From positions 750,127-814,126 of the forward strand of contig NZ_JALHQD010000001.1 in the NCBI RefSeq assembly GCF_022842145.1: a DNA stretch of 64,000 bases, read 5' to 3'. The position numbers and the translations under genes were made by a program. Below, one piece after another: positions 26,175-33,764 of this stretch. The stretch comes from Tabrizicola sp. GTDB lineage: Bacteria; Pseudomonadota; Alphaproteobacteria; Rhodobacterales; Rhodobacteraceae. The first letter of the stretch is position 1. Each line of letters begins with the position of its first letter. The notes under the pieces were generated by a model. That model ran no database searches. It had not been told where the DNA came from and was given only the letters and a program-made list of their open reading frames with translations.

Positions 26175-26593
26175 TGCGCGGCGCTGACCATGAAACGGAG
26201 GGCATGCGGACGCTGCTCTCCGAGGTGATCGGTGGCATGGGGCGCCTCGTTCGGGGCGAACTGATGCTGGCCAAGGCCGAAGCGACCGAGGGCGTCAAGG
26301 CTGCCGTCGGTGGCCTGATCAAGATGGTCGTCGCGGCGATCATCGCTTTGGTCGGCCTGAACGTACTGGCCGGGGCGGCGGTTGCCGCCCTGGCGGCGAC
26401 GGGGCTTGGCCCGGCCTGGGCGGCGGTGATCGTCGGTATCGCCTTGTGCGTACTGGCCGTCATCCTTGCACTGGCGGGAAAGTCGGCCCTGCGGCTTCGC
26501 GGCGTGATGCCCGACCGGGCGATGCGCGGTCTTCGGCGTGACGCACAAGCGGTGCAAGCCGGTCTGAACGAGACGGGAGCAACACATGTCTGA
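26174..26593 (+). CDS. YqjE/holin-superfamily III membrane protein
   Basis: A 139-residue protein with an amphipathic N-terminus (MRTLLSEVIGGMGRLVRGELMLAKAEATEG) and two close helices (VVAAIIALVGLNVLAGAAVAAL and WAAVIVGIALCVLAVILAL). This is the YqjE/phage-holin-like DUF1469 pattern. The holin name reflects fold similarity; no phage genes are nearby. Its ATG overlaps the preceding TGA and its end overlaps the DUF3618 gene by 8 bases. Confidence 0.85.
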   Translation: MRGADHETEGMRTLLSEVIGGMGRLVRGELMLAKAEATEGVKAAVGGLIKMVVAAIIALVGLNVLAGAAVAALAATGLGPAWAAVIVGIALCVLAVILALAGKSALRLRGVMPDRAMRGLRRDAQAVQAGLNETGATHV

Positions 26594-27488
26594 ACAAAAG
26601 ATGCACGAGATCGAACAGTCGCTGGAACGCGAACGTCAGGCTCTGGCGGAAACGCTGGTGGCGCTTCGCCATCGGCTAAGCCCGTCGACCCTGATCGCCG
26701 AGGGCAAGGAGGCGCTGATGTCGCACGCCTCGCCCCTGGTGTCGCGGGTGGATGGCGCGGTGCGTTCGCATCCGATGGCTGCGGCAGCGGCGGGCGTCGC
26801 TTTGGCGGCGCTGATCTTCGGGCGCCGGGCGCTGAGCGACAACCACTCGCCCGTGGTGGTGCCGGTCACGCCGGGCACGCGGTTTGAGGCGCTAACCCGG
26901 TGGGAAGGCGAAGGCGGGCCGCCAGCGGACGATCCGGTCGACCCCGAAGAAGACTGGCTGAAGCATGCACGCGGGTTGCGCTACAGCGCCAAGCAGATGC
27001 TGCGGCAGATTGACGATGCTGCGCGGCGGGGGCTTGCCCCGGCAGCGCAACTTGCCAAGCACCGGGCGGAAGTGGTGTCGGCCCTTGCGGTCGAGACGCG
27101 CGACGCCTTGGGCAGGGGCCTGGAAACCATGACCGGGGTAGCCCGCGAACAGGCGCTTCAGGCACGCGAGCGGATCTATCTGGGCCGGATTGCTGTCGCC
27201 GAGAAGGGCCGCCAGCAGGTCGAGGAGCATCCTCTGCTGACCGGTGCGGTGCTTGCCGCCGCGGGCGCCGGGCTGGCCTTCCTGTTCCCGCCGACCGAGA
27301 CCGAAGACCGGTTGATGGGCGAGGCGCGCGACGCTTTGCTGGACGAGGCGTTCACCGCCGCGAAGACCGAGGCGATGCGGGCCAGCGAACTGGCGCAGAC
27401 CCTTGGCTCGGCGCTGAAGAGTGACGTGCAACACGCCGCGTCGATGTTCACGCCGGCGGACCAGCGGACAGTGGTTCGGCACCACTGA
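26586..27488 (+). CDS. DUF3618-domain membrane-associated protein
   Basis: A 300-residue protein. The N-terminal DUF3618 segment (about 7-60) reads IEQSLERERQALAETL, then LRHRLSPSTLIAEGKEAL. A helix at SHPMAAAAAGVALAALIFGRR and a second at HPLLTGAVLAAAGAGLAFLFPP flank a long helical region. Both helices start at HP, as in YqjD-type anchors. Last gene of the three-gene stress operon, followed by a hairpin terminator. Function in the family is not known. Confidence 0.82.
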   Translation: MSEQKMHEIEQSLERERQALAETLVALRHRLSPSTLIAEGKEALMSHASPLVSRVDGAVRSHPMAAAAAGVALAALIFGRRALSDNHSPVVVPVTPGTRFEALTRWEGEGGPPADDPVDPEEDWLKHARGLRYSAKQMLRQIDDAARRGLAPAAQLAKHRAEVVSALAVETRDALGRGLETMTGVAREQALQARERIYLGRIAVAEKGRQQVEEHPLLTGAVLAAAGAGLAFLFPPTETEDRLMGEARDALLDEAFTAAKTEAMRASELAQTLGSALKSDVQHAASMFTPADQRTVVRHH

Positions 27489-27507
27489 ACCATGATTGAA
27501 ATGAATG

Positions 27508-27531
27508 AACCGGCCCCGATGCGGGCCGGTT
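27508..27531. terminator. Shared hairpin terminator between convergent genes
   Basis: A perfect 9-bp stem, AACCGGCCC with GGGCCGGTT around a 6-base loop, fills the 45-base gap between the DUF3618 gene and the kinase gene. The plus side is followed by CTTCATT rather than a clean T-run. It may serve both directions. Confidence 0.65.
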
Positions 27532-27533
27532 CT

Positions 27534-29228
27534 TCATTGCGGTCGACTGCGTCGCGGGAAGACAAGGTCGACCGCGGCGCGACCGCCCTCCAGCCGGATG
27601 GTGACCGTTCCCGACAACTGCGCCGCGAACTGCTTGAGCATCCTTTGGGGCAATGAAACCAGGCCTTGCGTCAGGTGGGGTTGCAACTCGGCGACTTCGG
27701 GTCCCCGCACGCAGAGATGGATGGCGCCATCGGTCTCGCTTAGCGTGACCGAGACCTCGTCCTGCCCCAACCCCCCGCGCGAGAAGTAGCAGCCGACCGC
27801 CTCGGCCAAGGCGAGCGCCAGAGGCACGGCGGCCTCGGCATCGATCCGGACAGGTTGCAGCTGCTTGGTGGCCACGCCCAGCGCGACACCGTGGATTTCC
27901 TTCAACCGCTTGATGACATTGGACAGAATGACGTCCACCGACACGTCGCGCTGCCCCGACAGGGTGTACAGGCTGGTATGGGTGGACGACAGCGCGATGA
28001 CCCGGTTGATCAGGCCGTCCAGCACCGAGCGCAGCTTCTGGTCCGACGCCTCGCGCCGATACATCCGCATGATCGAGGCGATGATCTGCAGGCTGTTGCC
28101 ACTGCGGTGGGTGACTTCGCGGATCAGAAGATCCTTGTCGACGACCAGGTTCTGCAGTTCCGCCTCTTCCTGCTCGATGGTGCGGATCATGCCTTCATAG
28201 GCGGCATGCAGGCGCTGGATCTCGGCCGGGGAGTCCGCCATGTCGGGAATGCGCAGCCGTTGGCGGAAGGAGACGTAGTCGGTCATGGACCGCGACAGCG
28301 CGCGAACGTGGCGGACGACAAGGCGATTGGAGGCAAAGGCGGCGGCGACCAGGGCGGCGACCCAGGTCAGCACCGGCATCAGATAGGGGACGGCGACGTT
28401 GGTCCAGAAGCTGGCGCTGTCCGGCCGCCAGACCGAAACGACGTAGAGGTCGCGCGCGACCGAAACCACCGAGAGAATATTGCGCCCGTCCGGTCCTTCG
28501 ACGAAGCGGGCAGAGTCCGCCGTGGTAAGATCGGCAATGGACCGGCCATCGGGTATCGCCGCTTCCAGCGGCACCTCGGGGTCCGAGGACACCAGCACCT
28601 TGCCCTCGGCCGTCAAGGTCGCAAGGTAGGACGGACTCCACATCGCGATGCTGTCGGAGTACGCGCCGGGCGCAACCGCATTATAGGCCAGAGATATCGC
28701 GACAAAGCCGGACAGGCTGCCGTCGCCGCCAAAGACCGGATGCCGGACCATCACGATTGCCTGCTGGGAAAGCTCTCCGTTGGGCTCATAGCCAAGGCCG
28801 GGGGCGGGGACCTTCATGACAGCTTGAAAGCGGGGATCCTGGGACAGGTCGTAAACCTTGCCATTCGACGAACAGGTCAGAAGGCCGCTGGTCGGGACGT
28901 AGGCGACCACGGTGGCCTGGGCGATCTCGCGCTTGATGGCCGACACCTGTTCCATGCAGGAGGGGCCGCCGGTGAAGGGTCGGGACAGGACCGTCGCCAG
29001 CACCCGCGCCGATACCTGCGCTTCCTTTATGACCTCGACCTGATCGCGCACGGCCTGGAGGGCGGCGCCACCAATGCCCTTGAGCGTCGAGGCATCCACC
29101 TGTTCCAAAGCCTCACGCGTCTGGACGACCGACAGCACCCCAAGCGGCATCAGCGCGAGAATGATGGTAGAGCCAAGGCGGACGCCTAGGCTGCTGAAGG
29201 ACAGAAGCGCTTTGATTCTGCGGATCAA
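27534..29228 (-). CDS. Sensor histidine kinase of the general stress response (HisKA_2 type, degenerate ATPase)
   Basis: A 564-residue membrane protein: helix about 16-35, extracytoplasmic sensor about 36-277, second helix about 278-300, HAMP-like linker, then a HisKA_2 dimerisation region with H374 in REVTHRSGNSLQIIASI. Kinases of this family phosphorylate PhyR. The C-terminal ATPase part is odd: where the N-box (NELxTNAxKHA) should be, I read LALALAEAVGCYFSRGG, and no DNGxG box is visible. It may be a weak kinase, a phosphatase or a scaffold. It overlaps ecfG by 4 bases as third gene of nepR-ecfG-kinase. Confidence 0.85.
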   Translation of the reverse strand: MIRRIKALLSFSSLGVRLGSTIILALMPLGVLSVVQTREALEQVDASTLKGIGGAALQAVRDQVEVIKEAQVSARVLATVLSRPFTGGPSCMEQVSAIKREIAQATVVAYVPTSGLLTCSSNGKVYDLSQDPRFQAVMKVPAPGLGYEPNGELSQQAIVMVRHPVFGGDGSLSGFVAISLAYNAVAPGAYSDSIAMWSPSYLATLTAEGKVLVSSDPEVPLEAAIPDGRSIADLTTADSARFVEGPDGRNILSVVSVARDLYVVSVWRPDSASFWTNVAVPYLMPVLTWVAALVAAAFASNRLVVRHVRALSRSMTDYVSFRQRLRIPDMADSPAEIQRLHAAYEGMIRTIEQEEAELQNLVVDKDLLIREVTHRSGNSLQIIASIMRMYRREASDQKLRSVLDGLINRVIALSSTHTSLYTLSGQRDVSVDVILSNVIKRLKEIHGVALGVATKQLQPVRIDAEAAVPLALALAEAVGCYFSRGGLGQDEVSVTLSETDGAIHLCVRGPEVAELQPHLTQGLVSLPQRMLKQFAAQLSGTVTIRLEGGRAAVDLVFPRRSRPQ

Positions 29229-29803
29229 AATCCAGCTGCAGCCGAGCGCATCACGACTGCCTGGGTTGCACCGTCGGTTCCGGCAAACATGTCCTCTCCG
29301 TCTTCCAGATGTAGCATCTCTGCCAGACGCTTCCTTGCGCGACTAGCACGACTTTTCACCGTGCCGATCGCGACGCCCATCATCTCGGCAGCTTCTTCGC
29401 AGGAAAAGCCCGACGCGCCCACCAGAATAAGGACTTCGCGGTGTTCCGGGCTAAGCTTGTCGAAGGCGCGCTGGAATTCCTGCATCGCCATATGTCCGTC
29501 GTGGGCAGGCTTGACGGACAGGGTCGCGGCATGGATGCCATCGCTGTCCTGCACCTCGCGGCGGCTTTTGCGTAGCGATGAATAGAAGGTGTTGCGCAGA
29601 ATCGTGAAAAGCCACGCGTCAAGGTTCGTGGCGGGGTCAAATTTTTCAATGTTGGACCAGGCTTTCAGGATCGTGTCCTGCACCAGGTCGTCTGCAAAGG
29701 TCGCATCGCGCGCCAGACTGATGGCGAAAGCGCGCAGTTTCGGAATAGCCCCAGCAAGCCGATCCCTAGGATCCGCGTGGGTCGTCCGTATGGTTGCGGT
29801 CAT
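29225..29803 (-). CDS. ecfG: EcfG-type RNA polymerase sigma factor
   Basis: A 192-residue ECF sigma factor controlling the general stress response. Region 2 has FADDLVQDTILKAW and NLDAWLFTILRNTFYSSLRKSRRE. Region 4 has LSPEHREVLILVGASGFSCEEAA, continuing into GTVKSRASRARKRLAEML. NepR holds it inactive until phosphorylated PhyR takes NepR away. Its ATG overlaps the nepR TGA (ATGA), so sigma and anti-sigma are translationally coupled. Two EcfG promoters upstream imply positive autoregulation. Confidence 0.95.
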   Translation of the reverse strand: MTATIRTTHADPRDRLAGAIPKLRAFAISLARDATFADDLVQDTILKAWSNIEKFDPATNLDAWLFTILRNTFYSSLRKSRREVQDSDGIHAATLSVKPAHDGHMAMQEFQRAFDKLSPEHREVLILVGASGFSCEEAAEMMGVAIGTVKSRASRARKRLAEMLHLEDGEDMFAGTDGATQAVVMRSAAAGF

Positions 29804-29973
29804 TCTGTCCCGCCCTTGTCCACGCCCTTGATCTTCAGTTGCTCGAGAAGATCGCGGAACCGATCCGGCAGTTCCTCGTTCAATGTGGCCGTGTAGACCC
29901 GCCGCAGGTTCTCATCGATCTGCGTCCGGATAGCCTGCTTTTTTGGCACATCCTCGTCCTTTTCCTTCTTCAT
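29800..29973 (-). CDS. nepR: NepR anti-sigma factor
   Basis: A 57-residue protein, MKKEKDEDVPKKQAI at the start and the NepR core IDENLRRVYTATLNEEL followed by PDRFRDLLEQLK. The two helices (about 17-31 and 37-48) are those that bind EcfG or PhyR. GGAA sits five bases before the ATG. It overlaps ecfG by 4 bases and is divergent from phyR, the standard arrangement in alphaproteobacteria. Confidence 0.95.
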   Translation of the reverse strand: MKKEKDEDVPKKQAIRTQIDENLRRVYTATLNEELPDRFRDLLEQLKIKGVDKGGTE

Positions 29974-30002
29974 GACGTTCCATTCCCAGATTCTGCGCCA
30001 CC

Positions 30003-30027
30003 AACGCGCCTAAGCGTTCCAGGTTCC
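30003..30027 (-). promoter_or_regulatory. Proximal EcfG promoter for nepR-ecfG
   Basis: Minus strand GGAAC, 16 bases, CGTT, exact consensus, ending 29 bases before the nepR ATG. Confidence 0.7.
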
Positions 30028-30065
30028 AAAATAGCACGGACTCTGAGAAATTTCTCGCGGTGACG

Positions 30066-30090
30066 GGAACTGAACGTCGAGTGGCGCGTT
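30066..30090 (+). promoter_or_regulatory. EcfG promoter for phyR
   Basis: Plus strand GGAAC, 16 bases, CGTT, exact consensus, ending 39 bases before the phyR ATG. It overlaps an opposite-strand EcfG promoter almost completely. Confidence 0.72.
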
Positions 30091-30097
30091 TGGTTCC
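30073..30097 (-). promoter_or_regulatory. Distal EcfG promoter for nepR-ecfG
   Basis: Minus strand GGAAC, 16 bases, CGTT, exact consensus. It is offset by only 7 bases from the phyR promoter, the two forming an imperfect palindrome (GGGAACTGAACG against CGTTTGGTTCCC). Confidence 0.65.
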
Positions 30098-30129
30098 CGA
30101 AGAATTATGCAAAACTGGGAGAGACATTG

Positions 30130-30939
30130 ATGTTCGCACAGGAAGCGGTTGATCATTCCGCAACGGTGGCCCGTCACCTTCCCTATCTGCGCCGCTATGC
30201 ACGTGCGTTGACGGGGAACCAGTCCAGCGGTGACAAGTATGCCATCGCAGTCCTGGAATCGATCATCGCGGATCCGACGCTGATGGGCTCACATGCAGAG
30301 CCCAAGGTTGCTCTCTTCTCGGTCTTCCATTCGATCTGGTCCACCGCGGGCGCGCCCGTGGCGGACGCCGAGGATCTGCTGGCCGGTGCAGCGCAGGCGC
30401 ACATGGCTGGGCTGACCCTGAACTCGCGCGAGGCGTTGCTGCTGAACACCGTCGAGGCCTTCGACCATGACGAGGTCGCGGCGATCATGGGGATCGACTC
30501 GGACGAGGCGAGACATCTCATCGACGTCGCCGTGCAGGAGATGGAGCGGTCCGTGCGCGGTGCAGTTCTGGTGATCGAGGACGAGGCCATCATCGCGATG
30601 GACATCGTGGCGATCGTCGAGGCGATGGGACACCGGGTCACGTCCAATGCACGGACCCATGCCGAGGCCGTGGACATGGCTGCGGCCGAAAAGCCCGACC
30701 TCATTCTGGCTGACATCCAGCTGGCCGACAATTCTTCGGGCATCGATGCGGTCAACGAGATCCTGGGTCAGTTCGGCAATATCCCGGTGATCTTCATCAC
30801 CGCCTTCCCGGAACGCCTGTTGACTGGCGAACGGCCCGAGCCGGCTTTCCTGATCAACAAGCCCTACACCGAAGAGCAGGTCCGCTCGGCGGTCAGTCAG
30901 GCGATGTTCTTCTCGTCGACGGCGACATTGCGGGCCTAG
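30130..30939 (+). CDS. phyR: Anti-anti-sigma response regulator PhyR
   Basis: A 269-residue regulator. Residues 1-140 form the sigma-like domain (HLPYLRRYARALTGNQ; LTLNSREALLLNTVEAFDHDEVA split by a turn). Residues 144-265 form the receiver with acidic E150-D151, phosphoacceptor D195 in LILADIQLAD and the late lysine in INKPYT. When phosphorylated, the sigma-like domain binds NepR and frees EcfG. The ATG was taken over a TTG three bases upstream. It is divergent from nepR across a 156-base region with three EcfG promoters. Confidence 0.96.
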   Translation: MFAQEAVDHSATVARHLPYLRRYARALTGNQSSGDKYAIAVLESIIADPTLMGSHAEPKVALFSVFHSIWSTAGAPVADAEDLLAGAAQAHMAGLTLNSREALLLNTVEAFDHDEVAAIMGIDSDEARHLIDVAVQEMERSVRGAVLVIEDEAIIAMDIVAIVEAMGHRVTSNARTHAEAVDMAAAEKPDLILADIQLADNSSGIDAVNEILGQFGNIPVIFITAFPERLLTGERPEPAFLINKPYTEEQVRSAVSQAMFFSSTATLRA

Positions 30940-30948
30940 GGGCCTGTG

Positions 30949-30974
30949 GGAACCACAGGGCCTGCGGCGGGGTT
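30949..30974 (+). promoter_or_regulatory. Near-consensus EcfG site before the phospholipase D gene
   Basis: GGAAC, 17 bases, GGTT (one mismatch in the -10) lies between the phyR stop and the proposed GTG start at 31003. It would fit a stress promoter for that gene. Confidence 0.35.
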
Positions 30975-31002
30975 GAACCGGGGAAGCATTCCCCGGAGCG
31001 AC

Positions 31003-32583
31003 GTGCCGCAGCCCGCCCGACGACCCCACCCATCGCCACCCCAGGTCGAAATCCTCGTCACCGCGGCCGAGGCCTATCCGACGCTGGAGCGGGCCTTTCT
31101 GGACGCCCGTCACGAGATCGTGGCGGGCTTTCGGGTCTTTGACCTGAAGACGCGGTTGCGGTCACCCGAGGGCATGGCGGTAGGTGCCACCTGGTTTGAC
31201 CTTATCATCCATACCTTGCGGCGCGGGATCGAGGTGCGGATCGTGCTGTCGGACTTCGATCCGGTGGCACGACCGCGTCTCCACCGGGCCACGTGGCGCA
31301 CCGTGCGGATGTTCTGGGCAGCGGCCGAAATGGCCGGGCCGGGTGCAAAGCTGACCGTCATTCCATCCATGCATTCGGCAGTGGCAGGGCTTTGGCCGCG
31401 GCTGCTGTTCTGGCCCGTGGTGGCCTCGCGGCTGGGGCGGGTGGCCGGCTGGTTGAGGCGCCAAGTGGTGTCGCACCGCTTGCGTGCGCTGCGCGAGATG
31501 CCGGGTGTGCAGCGGATGCTGGTGGCAAAGGACGAGATTCCGCGCCCCCGGCTGTTTCAGATCCCGCCGCTGTATCCCGCGACGCATCACCAGAAGCTGG
31601 CGGTCTTTGACGGCAAACGACTTTACATCGGCGGCCTCGATCTGGACGAGCGGTTCTACGACACGCCCGAACATCGCCAACCGGGCAACGAGACCTGGCA
31701 TGACGTGCAGCTGATGCTGGAAGGTCCCGTGGCGGACGATGCCCGGACACATCTTCTGAATTTTCTGGACATCATCCTTGGTCGGCATCCGCCCGGTGAG
31801 CCGGCCCCGGAGCATGCCGGGGTCCGCTTTGTCCGAACCCTGTCTCGAAGACGGGGGCGCGGTGCGTGGCGGTTCATCTCGCCCGAGCCGGTCGTTTCGG
31901 AAATCGAAGCGGCCCAACGGTCCGCGATCAGCGCGGCGCAAGGGTTGATCTATGTCGAGACGCAGTATTTCCGTGATCGGCGCCTTGCAAGGTTGCTGGC
32001 CGAGGAGGCACGAGAAAAGCCCGGGTTGCGGATGATCCTCATCCTGCCCGCCGCGCCCGACGACGTGGCCTTCGAAGGTTCGACCGGGCTGGACGCGCGG
32101 TTGGGCGAGTTTCTCCAGGCAAAGTGCCTGCGCATCCTGCGGCGGGGTTTTGGTCGGCGACTTTTCGTGGGCGGCGCCGCCCAGCCACGGCGGACGCAGG
32201 CAAAAGGCCGGGCGCAATTGCGGGGTGCGCCATTGGTCTACATCCATGCCAAGGTCAGCCTCTTCGACGACACCACCGCCATCGTGTCTTCCGCCAATCT
32301 GAACGGCAGATCGCTGCGCTGGGATACCGAGGCCGGTGTCGTGCTGACCGATCCCGGTCCGGTGATCCGGCTGCGCAAACGGCTGATGACGCACTGGCTG
32401 CCGGTTGGTGCAGCAGCGGACTACTTCGATCCCGACCGCGCTGTGGCCGCTTGGTGGGCTTTGGCGTCGCGCAACGCAAAGTTGCCACCGGACAAGCGGC
32501 GCGGGTTCCTTTTGCCCTATGACCTGAAATCGGCCGAGGACTTTGGCCGGGCCTTTCCACTGGTCCCCGACGAGATGGTCTGA
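31003..32583 (+). CDS. Phospholipase D / cardiolipin synthase-like protein
   Basis: A 526-residue PLD-superfamily protein with both HKD motifs: THHQKLAVFDGKRLYIGG (H196, K198) and YIHAKVSLFDDTTAIVSSAN (H415, K417). The pair form one active site for phosphodiester hydrolysis or transfer, probably on phospholipids. No signal peptide is evident; residues around AGLWPRLLFWPVVASRL may touch the membrane. I use the GTG at 31003 because GGAG lies four bases upstream. A GTG at 30946 in the same frame is possible but overlaps a candidate promoter. It follows phyR directly. Confidence 0.87.
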   Translation: MPQPARRPHPSPPQVEILVTAAEAYPTLERAFLDARHEIVAGFRVFDLKTRLRSPEGMAVGATWFDLIIHTLRRGIEVRIVLSDFDPVARPRLHRATWRTVRMFWAAAEMAGPGAKLTVIPSMHSAVAGLWPRLLFWPVVASRLGRVAGWLRRQVVSHRLRALREMPGVQRMLVAKDEIPRPRLFQIPPLYPATHHQKLAVFDGKRLYIGGLDLDERFYDTPEHRQPGNETWHDVQLMLEGPVADDARTHLLNFLDIILGRHPPGEPAPEHAGVRFVRTLSRRRGRGAWRFISPEPVVSEIEAAQRSAISAAQGLIYVETQYFRDRRLARLLAEEAREKPGLRMILILPAAPDDVAFEGSTGLDARLGEFLQAKCLRILRRGFGRRLFVGGAAQPRRTQAKGRAQLRGAPLVYIHAKVSLFDDTTAIVSSANLNGRSLRWDTEAGVVLTDPGPVIRLRKRLMTHWLPVGAAADYFDPDRAVAAWWALASRNAKLPPDKRRGFLLPYDLKSAEDFGRAFPLVPDEMV

Positions 32584-32615
32584 TGCGCGGTTTTTTGCCA
32601 AGCGTCGGGGGTTGG

Positions 32616-32641
32616 GGAACTCATCCCAGAGGTAGCACGTT
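32616..32641 (+). promoter_or_regulatory. EcfG-type promoter for the PRC-barrel protein
   Basis: GGAAC, 17 bases, CGTT, exact consensus, ending 55 bases before the GTG start at 32697. Confidence 0.65.
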
Positions 32642-32696
32642 GGAGGACCACAGGCGGCTTCGTGCCGCACCAACGATCGCAACACAGGAGATTCAC

Positions 32697-33686
32697 GTGA
32701 AAGCTCTGCTTCTTACAACCGCTCTGGCGGCCGGCTTCGCATTGCCTGCGATGGCCCAGGACGCCAATTCACCCTTCCAGTCGGAAGCTTCCGGGCCCGC
32801 ACTCGCGGCTTCGGACGTGATCGGCGCACGCATCTATGCCAGCGAAGCTGCACTCGACGCCGACGCTTATGCGGGCGTCCAGGAGGGCTGGGAAGACATC
32901 GGTGAAGTCAACGACATCATCCTGGGCCGCGATGGCACCGTCGACGCGGTTCTGGTCGACATCGGTGGCTTCCTTGGCATGGGCGAACGTCAGGTCGCCG
33001 TCGACATGTCGGCGCTGAAAGTCGTCCAGGATGACGCTACGGACGCTGATGACTGGTTCCTGGTCCTGCAGTCGGACCGTGCAACCCTGGAAGGCGCACC
33101 GGAGTACATGATTCCGGGTGCGGCCATGGACGCAAATGCAGACGCGAACGCGGATGCCAATGCTGATGCCGATGTTGCCGCGACCGACACCACGACCCAG
33201 GGTACCGCGACCGACGAGGCTGTGGCCGAGTCGACCACGGCCGAGGGCACCGAAGGCACCGGCAATGCGACCGACACCGAGCTTCCGGCCGATGGCCAGG
33301 TTGCTGGCGACAACGGGACCGAAGCCCAGACCGACGGTGCTGCGGCGACTGCCCCGATGGTGGCCTCGGATGGGACCATGACTCTGCCCGAGGGCTACTC
33401 CTCGGTCGAGCGTGACACCCTGACGGCGGAACTGCTGACCGGCGCCGATGTCCGCGACCCAAGCGACTCCTCGATCGCCGAGGTTTCTGACCTTGTCCTC
33501 ACCGGCGAAGGTCAGGTGACCGACGTTGTTCTGGACGTGGGCGGCTTCCTTGGAATCGGTGCACGGTCTGTCGCCATTCCGATGGACCGGCTGACCGTGG
33601 CGCAGTCCGAAGGTGGCGCAGTCCGGATCTGGGTCAACATGACCAAGGAAGAACTGGAAGCGCTGCCCGAGCACACTATGCAGTAA
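32697..33686 (+). CDS. Exported protein with two PRC-barrel domains
   Basis: A 329-residue protein starting at GTG, chosen for AGGAG six bases upstream and the signal peptide it gives (KALLLTTALAAGFALPAMAQ). Two PRC-barrel domains (about 35-110 and 245-322) each hold the phrase VDIGGFLG or LDVGGFLGIG. Between them lies a low-complexity Asp/Ala/Thr/Glu linker that includes a DANADANADANADAD tract. PRC barrels bind partners or small ligands; exported forms are common in stress-induced envelope proteins. An exact EcfG promoter precedes it. Confidence 0.87.
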   Translation: MKALLLTTALAAGFALPAMAQDANSPFQSEASGPALAASDVIGARIYASEAALDADAYAGVQEGWEDIGEVNDIILGRDGTVDAVLVDIGGFLGMGERQVAVDMSALKVVQDDATDADDWFLVLQSDRATLEGAPEYMIPGAAMDANADANADANADADVAATDTTTQGTATDEAVAESTTAEGTEGTGNATDTELPADGQVAGDNGTEAQTDGAAATAPMVASDGTMTLPEGYSSVERDTLTAELLTGADVRDPSDSSIAEVSDLVLTGEGQVTDVVLDVGGFLGIGARSVAIPMDRLTVAQSEGGAVRIWVNMTKEELEALPEHTMQ

Positions 33687-33734
33687 GAAACGGTCGATCG
33701 CTGTGGCAGTGCCCTCTCACAGCGGACGGCCAGG

Positions 33735-33760
33735 CCCGCGCCCATCTCGATGGGTGCGGG
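33735..33760. terminator. Hairpin between convergent PRC-barrel and kinase genes
   Basis: An 11-bp stem with one G-U pair (CCCGCGCCCAT with ATGGGTGCGGG, loop CTCG) fills most of the gap ahead of the convergent kinase stop. No strong T-run on either side. Confidence 0.5.
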
Positions 33761-33764
33761 TCAC

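Noticed and set aside
26174-26593. Holin-like protein as evidence of a prophage
   Set aside because: No lysin, capsid, integrase or att-like sequence nearby; it belongs to a YqjE-type stress operon.
33118-33175. Short tandem DNA repeat encoding alternating Asp/Ala/Asn
   Set aside because: It is in frame within the PRC-barrel gene and explained as a low-complexity linker, not a CRISPR or mobile repeat.
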